DNA of 48,207 nucleotides from Azolla pinnata (taxonomy: Eukaryota > Streptophyta > Polypodiopsida > Salviniales > Salviniaceae): assembly GCA_037176905.1 (NCBI GenBank), contig JBBBWG010016668.1, forward strand, positions 1 to 48,207. Reading direction: 5' to 3'. Of the stretch, positions 9,579 through 18,835 are shown one piece after another. Position 1 is the stretch's first letter. The number at the start of each line of letters is the position of its first letter. The notes beneath the pieces are model-generated. The model did not search any database and had not been told where the DNA came from. It worked only from the letters and a program-made list of their open reading frames with translations. A program made the position numbers and the translations under genes.

Positions 9579-11569
9579 CTAAGTTCTTATCTGATAAACC
9601 TAACATGTGAGGACCCCTAAGACAACTCAGAGAAACGCCTAATCCCAACCTTAAGCTACGGAATAAAATGCAAAAAATCTGAAATTTTGCAACCCAACCC
9701 CTGTGTCTTGCCATTCAAAACTTTTGAAACGCCAAAAAATCATATTTCAGGCAGCGTACATTCCAACACTACTATTGCAAAATCATATTTCACAAAGCAT
9801 AGATCCCAAATACGAAATCATGCTTCACAAAGCATGAATTCCAATCGAACTGCTCCGAAGCCTAACATCATAAGGGCCTAAAGCTTGAACGATAGAAACC
9901 CTGACAGTTGGATCCCCACACAAAAAACCCTAACTTTCCACAACCCAAACCAACAAGTAGAAAATGCCTGATTTGATAAGCGGGCGTCCATTGGACAAGA
10001 AGCCCAGGACGCAAGCACAAAAGAGCAACTAATCTGATCATCACCGAGCTTAAACCCATATCGAAAACTTTGCAAAAATTTTGTATACAAAAGAATTAAC
10101 GGAATGCCACCAAAACTAGCTTCAGAAAACTCCAAATTTGTTAAATAAAGGACGGAAAAGGTAGCACAAAAGAAGCAGCGAGGCCCAATCAAACCCTAAT
10201 CATGTAAAAGACTGTAAGGCCCTGTCTGACTGAGCAAGGGAGCGGGAGCTTACCAGGCACGAGGAGAAGCTCTGTGGGAAAATCCCCAAACTGCCCTTCT
10301 CCAACGGCCTTTGAATGGGACGGTTTTTCATAATCCTAAACATTGCCCCCTCCTTGCCCATCACAGGATCCGAAGAAAATAACTACCATAACTACCGGGA
10401 TTCACATCCCCATTTGAGTTGTTACATCCCATGGCAGTGCCATTTTATCGGTACATTTAAACTAGAATTTCGTACCGATGGAATTTCGGATCAGTTCGGA
10501 TCGAATCGAATCGAATCTAGGGCTGATACGCGGATTGGATTAAGAATCGAATCGAATCGAATCTAGGGCTGATACAATTACGAATATGGAACGGTGGCAT
10601 TTCGGATCGGATCTAGGGCCAATACAGCAACGAATACACGTGCCACGATCGAAGGAGATGGGGCATCTTTCCCATTTTGAAGGGACGAGCTCTTCAAGCG
10701 GGTTGAGGGCAGGGAAAAGCGCGTTAAGAAGCAGGAAGGAGGGGTTACGAATAATCCCTAGCATTATTACAGCCAGCGATTCCTCGGGGCTGGGAAAGCA
10801 TCACCTCGTGTCCAAATCGAAGCATGGGACGTGGTGGAGCTCATCCTATGAGCTAGCTTGGTTTTCTTTTCTGAGTGGAGAAACCCATCGACGAAGATCA
10901 AAATGCTGCAATCGAATAATGTAATAAACCGTCGGTGAAGAACGGGCAGGGTTCTGAAGTCGTTCCAATCACAGGGAGACATGCAGACTCTGATGCTCGG
11001 GGCGCAGCTTGACTATGTCGCATCAATACCGATAGAAAAGAAAAGAAAAGAAAAACCTCTTGTTTCTTGTCCATGGCATGGCCTCTAACAATGGATTCGA
11101 TTAAACCGAGTGGGCTTTCCTTCGACAAGCCAGACTTGAAGCCTTCCTTAGAATACAAGCACATATGGATGATGGCTGAAAACAACATGTCCAGCATACA
11201 TGACGCATACGCTTAGCTCAACAACACACACGCACACAGGCAGAAGGAGAAAAAAAGGGGCATAAATATCAATATCATAAAAACTCCAACAAGCTCTCAC
11301 TTCCAGAGATGTTGGTGTGCCCAATGGTGGTGTCCTCACAAAAGTCTCAAATTTTAATAGTCAAAGCAAATGACAGCCACAAACACAAACCTCAGTGTAT
11401 TGGGCTCATCCATCACCACCACCATCACCATCATCACATGCACAGTACATATACATGAAGAGAGAAGTACAATCTGACTGACCTTTCCTCTTCCTCTTCT
11501 TCTTCTTCTTCTTCTTCCATAATAGCTCTCTAACTAAACACATCTCTCAGTCCCAACAAGAGGTGAGGT
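9579..11569. other. Divergent intergenic region, first PPR gene and cupin
   Basis: This region contains the 5' flanks of two divergent genes. It includes a three-copy repeat at 10484-10640 and a CTT-rich run (about 11489-11520) about 50 bp upstream of the cupin start. Short open frames do not resemble known proteins. No RNA gene is recognised. Confidence 0.55.
10484..10640. repeat. Tandem repeat, about 46-50 bp unit (TCGAATC/atctagggctgatac)
   Basis: Seen directly: 'atctagggc(t/c)' recurs at 10515, 10561 and 10611. Each copy is preceded by ggatcggat or repeated tcgaatcgaatc, and the first two are followed by tgatac (caatac in the third). Confidence 0.75.
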
Positions 11570-13373
11570 ATGGATCCACTGCCGGCTACTTGTGCCACTC
11601 AATTCAGTGTGCTGGGCAATCCATCGCCACCGTCGGCCATCAGCATCGTCAGAGAAGGTATACATACATTCCTCCTCCTTCCGCTTCCGTTCCATCGCCT
11701 TTCTTTCTTTTTGTCCCTTGGATCGACGCGATTCGTCGATGTCATGTACTGCTGCGGACACACACATCGGATGCATAGATGCGCTGCTTGATTCGATTTG
11801 ATCCGATTTCCTCCACCGATGGATGGATCGGTTCATTCTTCTTCATGTTTCGAATGGATCGATGGATCGATTCATTCTTCTTCATGGTTTGTTGTTGTTG
11901 GGCAGGAGAGGGCATCAGCTTATGGGCCCTCGGGGTGCTGGTTACGATCAAGGCGCTGGGCAATGAGACGGGGGGCTCATACTCTCTGTTCGAGGATGTG
12001 GTGCCGCCGGGGGTGGGGCCGCCATCCCACGTGCACACGAGGGAGGACGAGACGTGGTACATGCTGGAGGGGGAGCTGGAGTGGAAGGTGGGAGGCCGAG
12101 AGTTCAATGCAGTGAATGAATGAACGAATGAATGAATGAATGATTAATTGAATGAATGATTGATTGATTCATTGATTGAATGAATGAATGAATAAATGAT
12201 TGATTGATTGATTGATTGAATGAATGAATAAATGATTGATTGATTGAATGACAAAAACAAACGCCTAACAAAATTATAAATACATTTCAATGCCTACTAC
12301 AATCAGAAACTGCAAAGTCACACCTACTCCTGTCTTCCACTACAGATCAAAACACTGAATTGATTCCGTTAGTATAATGTTAATTGATTTATTATTAGTC
12401 GCTTTCTACTGGTTGATCCTACTCGATTCGATTCGCTTACTATATTCGATTCGCGAAAGTTAGTAATTTTAGAGCCTAATCAAATGATCAACGCGATAAT
12501 TTCATGTTAATCAATTAATTGAGCTTCGATCAATGAGTTGATGTTAATTGAGCTCACAATTAATTGATTTGCTGTTAATCAAATGATTGCACGTTAATTT
12601 TTAAAACTAAGCGTTAATTTGTAAATTTTTAGTTCTAGTAGGGGTGGAAATGTAGTTTATAATTTTGTGAAGCGTTTTTTGGTCTGGGTAATTTTCCCAT
12701 GAATGAATGAATGAATGATTGAACAAACGAAAGCACGAATGAATGAAGGAATCAACGCAATGAATGAATAAAGGAATGAATCAACACAGTGAATGAATGA
12801 ATGAATCAATCAATCAATCAATCAACCCGGTGAATGAAACGAATGAATCAAATCAATCAACACGGCGAATGAATGAATGAATCAATCAACGCAGTGAATG
12901 AAACGAATGAATCAATCAATCAACACGGTGAATGGATGAATGAATCAATCAATCAATCAACACGGTGAATGAATGAATGAATGAATGAACGAATCAATCA
13001 ATCAATCAACACGGCGAACGAATGAATCAAACAATCAATCAACGCGGCGAATGACTGAATGAATGAATGAATGAATGAATGGAAGGTGGGAGACCAAGAG
13101 TTCAACGCGACAAGGGGCTCCTTCATCCACTTACCGCGGCTGGTTCCACACGCATTCGCCAACCGCTCGGGCCAGACTGCGCGCATGGTGCTCACGTACG
13201 CTCCCGCGGGCTTCGAGCGTTGGTTCCTCGACATCGGCAAGCCCATCTCCAGCTCTAGCGTCGATCCGCTTCCGCCCCCCGTCACCCAAGATGACATTGC
13301 CCATGCTGTCAACATGGCCAAGGAGTATGGCCTCATCTTCGTCGGATCTCATGATCATCATGCCTCCCAATGA
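11570..13373 (+). CDS. Small single-domain cupin of bacterial type
   Basis: Exons 11570-11657, 11906-12087 and 13086-13373 encode 185 residues. Junctions are GAAG|GTATAC..GGGCAG|GAGAG (phase 1) and TGGAAG|GTGGGA..TGGAAG|GTGGGA (phase 0). Cupin motif 1, G(X)5HXH(X)4E(X)6G, is complete: His71, His73, Glu78, Gly85. Motif 2 has Gly101, Pro107, His112 and Asn116, so all four metal ligands of the family are present; the usual Gly of PxG is Leu109. The tail (GFERWF ... PPPVTQDDIAHAVNMAKEYGLIFVG) resembles bacterial 'cupin domain-containing' proteins of about 150-190 residues, not plant germins or storage cupins. Substrate unknown; a metal-dependent oxygenase or isomerase is possible. Exons are GC-rich in AT-rich surroundings. 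Intron 2 is unusual (see its own entry). There is no obvious signal peptide, so it is probably cytosolic. Confidence 0.85.
12113..12249. repeat. (GAAT)n / (GATT)n microsatellite, left block
   Basis: Seen directly: tandem tgaa, tgat and related 4-bp units that begin immediately after the left duplicated exon copy. Confidence 0.95.
12250..12690. mobile_element. MITE-like fold-back element inside cupin intron 2
   Basis: The left end (12251-12310: aaacaaacgcctaac, then aaaattataaatacatttc and cctacta) matches the reverse complement of the right end (about 12635-12685: ctagtagggg, gaaatgtagtttataatttt, gtgaagcg) over about 50 bases with few mismatches. The inside is AT-rich and non-coding. No transposase is present and no target-site duplication is clear, because both flanks are (GAAT)n. 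A non-autonomous DNA transposon is the simplest reading. Confidence 0.45.
12700..13080. repeat. (GAAT)n / (CAAT)n microsatellite with embedded higher-order unit, right block
   Basis: Seen directly: 4-bp units (gaat, caat) interspersed with a recurring 'caacacggtgaatg' or 'caacgcagtgaatg' spacer every 40-60 bp. The block ends exactly at the right duplicated exon copy. Confidence 0.9.
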
Positions 13374-13899
13374 TCCATCGTCTATCCGGATCCCATGATG
13401 GAATGAATCTCTTCATGGATGATATGTGGTGATGGTGATGGTGATGGCGATTCGTTTTGCATCATGGAATGCAGCATTTCCCGATTGCATCTCCGCAGTA
13501 TGGATGGCCCACTACTTACAACATATACCATCTCAGCACAAATGCAAGCACTTCCTTCCTTTTTCCTGCTGGTTTTTACACCTATGTATGTATGCATCTG
13601 TATTCCGTCTAACACGGCGATGACGATCTGCTCCTCCTCGCCACTTGTGATCGTTCACCGCTTCCACCATTGCTAGCAATGTGGGTTCGCAAGATTCCAC
13701 TGCGCATGCTGCGTTTTCCGCAGTTCCGTGATCTATCCACAATCAAAGTGCTGCTGGCTCGCCTGTTTTGCTTGTCGAAATGGTCTCAAATCTTTCCCCT
13801 TGCCGCATTAAGTTTGCCTCCCGGTTGTGCGAATCCCAAATCGATGTCGGATTAGGATGTTGCTGATGATCAATGCACTCCACACCATGCGGATCAAAC
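13374..13899. other. Cupin 3' flank, no gene seen
   Basis: This stretch follows the cupin stop and precedes, on the other strand, the eroded 3' end of the PPR pseudogene. It has a short ggtgatggtgatgg run at 13427-13450. No further gene is supported. Confidence 0.5.
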
Positions 13900-15060
13900 G
13901 CATTCATGCCAAGCCTAGAGCCCACAATGGGTGTCGATTCTGCTCTCGCCTGGAAATGTTATTTTTGCATTTTGCAACAGCCACCTTGTGCTTTTTAGCC
14001 GAAATGGCGATCTCCTCATCAGCTACCATCATGAGAAATCCCATGTCCATTTCCTGGCTCTCTTGAGCTTCGGAATCAGATCGAACTTCTCGAGGTTCAG
14101 GCACCATGGTCACTACCAGGAGCTTCCGAACGAAAATACGCATATTACCCATCGAGACGGAAGCGGCATATCAGTCCCATCCACATGCACCTGTTTCTCG
14201 ATGGCCCATCTGCTGAGCTATAATAAGCACACTTCCAGAAGAGCCAGGCAAAACAGAAGAGATGGTGGGCACCTTCCTGAAAGAACACCATAGCCACTTA
14301 TGCATAGTGCTCTAGGGTTGAAGGGATACAAACTACAGAGGGCCCATCTCACCCATTACATCTTTCCTCCCTGAGTAACATACCAAGCAACAACATCCTG
14401 TGCTTCGAACTCTTTTCGCATCTTGTGCTTTCCCAAGCATACCACATCTGGCATACATATAATCCAACAACAATGTAACGCACCACCGCGTCTGTTCTCG
14501 GCACTCCCTTCTCATCTCGCAGTGAATCCTCATCTCCCAACTAAAACACAAAAGCCCACGGTCCCCGCAAGCTTTCGCAAGGCAAATCAAAGATGTCGTA
14601 TCCAAAGCATCATCCCCTTTCGATACAACAGCTGCTAGTCCATATCTCGAATATCCAGAAATCGGAGCATTGTGTTCCAGAGTCTCATCGAGCACATGCC
14701 ACGCTTCTCATACGAACCCTCACATTTTGGCATTCCGGAGCATTACATTGCTTGGCTTACTATCCCATGCGTGCTAAGCGGGCTGTGGATCATCCGGGTT
14801 CTGTTCCCCAACGGGATCCTACCACACTGGTGGTTGCAACATTTCCAAAAGTACAGCCTCGATGCCTTCCTCTTGCATCGATCTCAAGGGCTCCACCGCT
14901 TCACGACACACACACTCGCATCACATTCCCAAAACAAAAAGAAGCATTTCAGAGCTTTTCACAGCAGCGCCCATGCTCTCAACATAGCCCTGCGAGGAGG
15001 GCACCTCCAGGCTACTGTGCGGGAGGGAAGCTCTTCCAAGATTTCCTGAGCTTTCACGAC
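13900..15060 (-). pseudogene. Decayed PLS-class PPR gene
   Basis: No single frame is open, but the three minus frames give PPR pieces in the right order. From about 15055 down: KAQEILEELPSRTVAW, then a frame ending KALKCF, then EAVEPLRSMQEEGIEAVLLEMLQ (14920-14825). Next come ISGYSRYG and SLICLAKACGDRG with MRIHCEM (14650-14510), DYMYARCGMLGKAQDA (about 14450), and an E-domain-like tail, RWAIEKQVHVDGTD (about 14200-14155). The intact PPR gene at 16669-18450 has matching segments in the same order, ending GRWAFEQSVRLDGK. Stops and frameshifts separate the pieces, so it cannot make a protein. Its 5' end faces the intact gene, head to head. The outer limits are approximate; the 3' part, 13900-14150, is the least certain. 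Confidence 0.85.
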
Positions 15061-16668
15061 ACGTTCGACCCCAATTGTGCTCTGCGCAGTGGGAGAGATC
15101 ACAGTTCTGAGGATGAATTTGGCAGATTCTTTTTGTTACACATTGAGATTGGAAAAGTTTGAGCTCGTGGATTTAGTTAGAGAGAGGGATCGGATCTGTG
15201 ATTCTTCGGAAAGATCTTTCCGCTTCGCGTCGATCGTTTGATGCCATGTTTGGGTCTTGCACCGAAGGCGAAATCGTGAAAGAAACGATATTAGAAACGA
15301 TATATTGTTAACCGTCTTGCTTACGCCGACGCGACTCATCAGACAAAGTGCAAAACTAACGTTTGTGTATCTGCTCATCTGCGAGAGTACGACTGCGGCG
15401 GTTACAAATGCAAATCGCCCGACGATTGCACGAGGTAAACAAAAAAGAAAAAGAAAAAGACAAAAAACAGATCATGTTGTAGAGTGTGTCTAACAGTGAT
15501 TCTTATCTTCAATTGTCAAAATCTATTATGAAATCATTATTGGTAATATGCAGGGCTTTGTAGAGTTGAAAGGTGCAAGGTTCGAATCTTGCTTTGCACC
15601 CTTCTCTCCTGAATGCGGGATTCTGCAGAGTCTTCCTGTGAAAGATCCATATCCCGAACCCGAGAGGAGATCGAAGAGAAGAGAGAGAGGAGTTCTTCTG
15701 CTCATGGAAGCTGAACTGTATAGTCTATCAGGCATCAGAGATCTCTCTGGGGTTCAGGGCTATCTAATCTAAAGGGTTTGCAAGAGTTCCTTTTGCAAGG
15801 ATTTTGAGCTTCTTTTTCTTCTTCTTTGAACTATGGTCTATCAGGCATCAGAGATCTCGCTGGGGTTCAGGGCTATCTAATCTAAAGGTAAGGGTTCCTT
15901 TTGCCAGGATTTTGAGCTTTTTTTCTTTGAATTATGGTCTATCAGGCATCAGAGATCTCGCTGAGGTTCAGGGCTATCTAATCTAAAGGTAAGGGTTTCT
16001 TTTGCAAGGATTTTGAGCTTTTTTTCTTTGAATTATGGTCCATCAGGCATCAGAGATCTCGCTGGGGTTCAGGGCTATCTAATCTAAAGGTAAGGGTTCC
16101 TTTTGCAAGGATTTTGAGCTTCTTTTCCTTTGAACTATGATCTATCAGGCATCAGAGATCTCGCTGGGGTTCATGGTAATCTAATCTAAATGGTAAGGGT
16201 TCCTTTGGCAAGGATTTTGAGCTTTTTTTTCTTTGGGTTCCGATTCCTTGTCACCCACTTCCAGACGCGCGTTTGATCTTCTTCACAGCTCCAATGGCTT
16301 CTTCAGAGTTCCTATGGAGGTGGGATTTCCTCCAATTTCCCATGGGCTTGCGGTTGCTTCCCGGTTCCCCAATTTGAATGACGTCTTTTGGACAGTTTCC
16401 ATGGATTTCGGGTTTCTGTCACAATCTTGCTGATCCGGATTTTTCTCACAATCTCAAAGCTTCGTAGCTCTTACCGTGTATTAGTGGTTTTTTCGCAACT
16501 CCAACTGGAATCAGGATTTCTTCACCGTTCCAATGACTAGGATTTCTTCATTGTCCTGATGCATTTAGGGTCTCTCCGCAGTTCTAATGGAGTCGGAAGT
16601 TTTTCACAATCACAATGCAATTAGGGTGGTTTCGACCCAGTTGAATTGACCTCCAACAGGAAGACTCC
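15061..16668. other. Region between the PPR pseudogene and the intact PPR gene; 5' flank of the latter
   Basis: This stretch holds a five-copy tandem repeat (15708-16235) and, at 15568-15602, a hairpin containing a B-box-like ggttcgaatc. The 430 bases before the ATG have no strong feature. No coding sequence is recognised. Confidence 0.55.
15708..16235. repeat. Five tandem copies of a ~101-bp unit upstream of the PPR gene
   Basis: Seen directly: the phrase tctatcaggcatcagagatctc starts at 15724, 15837, 15938, 16039 (as tccatca) and 16141, giving spacings of 113, 101, 101 and 102. Each unit continues with ggggttcagggctatctaatctaaa, then (copies 2-5) ggtaaggg, a gcaaggattttgagc segment and a T-rich run. 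Confidence 0.95.
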
Positions 16669-18450
16669 ATGGCCATTCCTTCTATCCAAGTGTACTGCTC
16701 CAATGAAGTGCCGATGCTTCCTTGCAAAGAAGCCAAGCCTGATGGAGGGCCATGCAATCATAAAAAATTAGGCTTCTGTGAAGAATCCGATTCACTTCTA
16801 AACCGATTGAAATCTTGTGGGAAAATGAAAGATCTGCATAAAGGAAGGATTATGCACTCCGACATTGTTCTGAAAGGCCTGGTTTTTGAAGATATCTATG
16901 TAGGCACCGCTTTGATAAGTATGTATGCCAAATGTGGCGCTTTTGAAGAAGCTAATATAATTCTTCACGGCATTCCTGAAGCTCTTTCGAGTGTGGTTTC
17001 CTGGAATGCATTGATATCTGGATATGCCCAACATGGCCTCGGTAACGAAGCTTTGGAAATCTTCCACAAAATGAGAAAACATGGTGTATTACCAAACACT
17101 GTGACGTTTACATGTGCTCTGAAAGCTTGTGGTTGTATAGGGTCACTTCAGGATGGAGAAGAAATACATGCGGAAGTTACAAGGCAAGGATTGCTAGAAA
17201 AGAATCTCATACTCGGTAATGCATTGGTAGACATGTATGCCAAGTGCGGTTTATTAAAGAAAGCACAAGAAATGTTTGATCAGCTTCCAGTTCGGGATGT
17301 AATATCATGGAGTGCATTGATAACTGGATATGCCCATCATGGTCTCGGTTCTGAAGCTCTAGAATGCTATAGCCGGATGAGAGATGAGGGTATCTCACCA
17401 GATTCGGTCACTTTCATTTGTGTTTTGAAATCCTGTGGCTGTGTGGGATCTCTGGATATAGGGGAAGAGATACATGGTGAGGTGAGAAAACAAGGTCTCC
17501 TTGAGAAGAACGTTGTGCTTGGCACCGCATTGGTTGACATGTATCTAAAATGTGGAGCGCTCACCAAAGCTGAAAAAGTTTTTGAAGAGCTTCCAATACA
17601 GAATGTTGGGTCTTGGAGCGCACTGATCTCAGGATATGACAACCATGGACTAGGTCATGAAGCTTTGGAATGCTTTAGGAAGATGCAAGCCAAAGGCATT
17701 GCTCCGGATGCAGTCACATTTATTTGCATTTTGAAAGCTTGCGGTAACATGGGTTCTCTGCAGATGGGTTTAGAGATACATGCGCAGGTTAGACGACAAG
17801 GGCTGATGGAAAGAAACCTTGTCCTTGGCAATACTTTCATCGATATGTATGCAAAATGCGGTGTTCCTAGAAAAGCTCGAGAAGTGTTCGAAGCCCTTCC
17901 AGTGCGAGACGTTGTGTCTTGGAATGCGTTAATCTCTGGGTATGCACAACTAGGGCAGATCCAAGAGGTATTTTACTTGTTGCTCAAGATGCTAGCAGAA
18001 GGTACTATGCCGAGTCTGGTGACTTTTCTTCTGTTGCTCACTGCTTGTAGTCATGCAGGCCTTGTCAAGGAGGGGCAATTTGTCTTTGATGAAATGGGTA
18101 TTACATACTCTCTTACTCCAGCTTCGGAACACTATGCTTGTATGGTTGATCTCTTAAGCCGAGCTGGGCATTTCAACCAAGCAATGACTATGATAAGAAA
18201 GGTTCCATCATCTGAACACCTCACATTATGCTTGGCTTTCCTAGGTGCTTGCCACAAATGGATTAATGTGGACCTTGGTAGATGGGCATTTGAGCAGTCA
18301 GTACGCTTGGATGGAAAATGTGGAGCTGCATATGTTTGCATGCGGAACATATATGCAGCCGTTGGAATGCATGCCGAAGCAAATGAGATTGAAATTCGAA
18401 GGACAAAGAACAAAGCATGGGAAGATAAGAGGATGGTGTTGGTGGAGTAA
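16669..18450 (+). CDS. PLS-class pentatricopeptide repeat protein with E domain, no DYW
   Basis: One exon, 593 codons, start at the ATG after a stop-rich leader. Repeats follow a PLS order with L-motif signatures TALISMYAKCG, NALVDMYAKCG, TALVDMYLKCG and NTFIDMYAKCG, and S/P motifs such as DVISWSALITGYAHHG and DVVSWNALISGYAQLG, about 15 motifs in all. The E region is present (ASEHYACMVDLLSRAGHF ... GRWAFEQSVRL ... AYVCMRNIYAA) but the protein ends KRMVLVE before any E+ or DYW deaminase. The repeats are unusually alike (EEIHAEV.RQGLLEKN occurs in near-identical form several times), which suggests recent internal duplication. By family it acts in plastids or mitochondria as an RNA-binding editing or processing factor. 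No clear transit peptide is visible. The stop codon lies inside a tandem duplication (18416-18835). Confidence 0.93.
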   Translation: MAIPSIQVYCSNEVPMLPCKEAKPDGGPCNHKKLGFCEESDSLLNRLKSCGKMKDLHKGRIMHSDIVLKGLVFEDIYVGTALISMYAKCGAFEEANIILHGIPEALSSVVSWNALISGYAQHGLGNEALEIFHKMRKHGVLPNTVTFTCALKACGCIGSLQDGEEIHAEVTRQGLLEKNLILGNALVDMYAKCGLLKKAQEMFDQLPVRDVISWSALITGYAHHGLGSEALECYSRMRDEGISPDSVTFICVLKSCGCVGSLDIGEEIHGEVRKQGLLEKNVVLGTALVDMYLKCGALTKAEKVFEELPIQNVGSWSALISGYDNHGLGHEALECFRKMQAKGIAPDAVTFICILKACGNMGSLQMGLEIHAQVRRQGLMERNLVLGNTFIDMYAKCGVPRKAREVFEALPVRDVVSWNALISGYAQLGQIQEVFYLLLKMLAEGTMPSLVTFLLLLTACSHAGLVKEGQFVFDEMGITYSLTPASEHYACMVDLLSRAGHFNQAMTMIRKVPSSEHLTLCLAFLGACHKWINVDLGRWAFEQSVRLDGKCGAAYVCMRNIYAAVGMHAEANEIEIRRTKNKAWEDKRMVLVE

Positions 18451-18835
18451 CAATGATACATAACATTCATTGGGTGAGAGTCACTGTTGTTGGTGGACTA
18501 TGTGCAAAGAGATAAGGATTGCGCTATATGTTGTACGCTAACTAATGCGCATTGAAAGAAATATGCACTGGATTATGCAAATTGTTGGTGAAACATGGCA
18601 AGATTCGAGGATGGTGTTGATGGAGTAACGATGATGTAAACATTCAATGGATGAGAATCACTGTCATTGGCAAAACAATGTGCAAAGAGAGATACATCGG
18701 AATGTACAATACTGTATGTTGCAAGCTAACTAACTGAGAGACATCGTTGCTGGTGGACTATTACGATTGGAATGTATAGTATGACGTTCTATGCTAACTA
18801 ATGCCCATAGAGATATGTATTTGGAATCTACAAGA
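18416..18835. repeat. Tandem duplication (~178 bp) spanning the PPR stop codon and 3' flank
   Basis: The stretch ggatggtgtt.gtggagtaac.atgat occurs at 18431 and again at 18609, in both cases followed by attca.tgg.tgag and later tgtgcaaagaga. A third, partial copy (about 18740-18835) repeats the gctggtggacta ... gctaactaatgc part. Confidence 0.85.

Larger units (their letters stand above)
12088..13085 (+). other. Cupin intron 2 (998 bp), bounded by duplicated exon sequence
   Basis: The last coding bases of exon 2 plus the first intron bases (12082-12110) are repeated at the intron end and start of exon 3 (13080-13108), matching at 26 of 29 positions. Both copies contain TGGAAG|GTGGGAG. Splicing AG|GT to AG|GT at the same point restores GELEWK|VGDQEF in frame. 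Without splicing, translation stops at 12121-12123. Between the copies lie a (GAAT)n-type array at 12113-12249, a fold-back element at about 12250-12690 and a second array at 12700-13080. Confidence 0.8.

Noticed and set aside
14593..15162. A 189-codon plus-strand open frame
   Set aside because: It lies antisense to readable PPR fragments, so it is the shadow of the pseudogene rather than a gene.
15568..15602. Possible tRNA or SINE: perfect B-box-like ggttcgaatc in a hairpin
   Set aside because: No 7-bp acceptor partner or D-arm lies at the right distance upstream. The hairpin pairs ggtgcaag directly with cttgc and gcacc, so it is not a tRNA cloverleaf.
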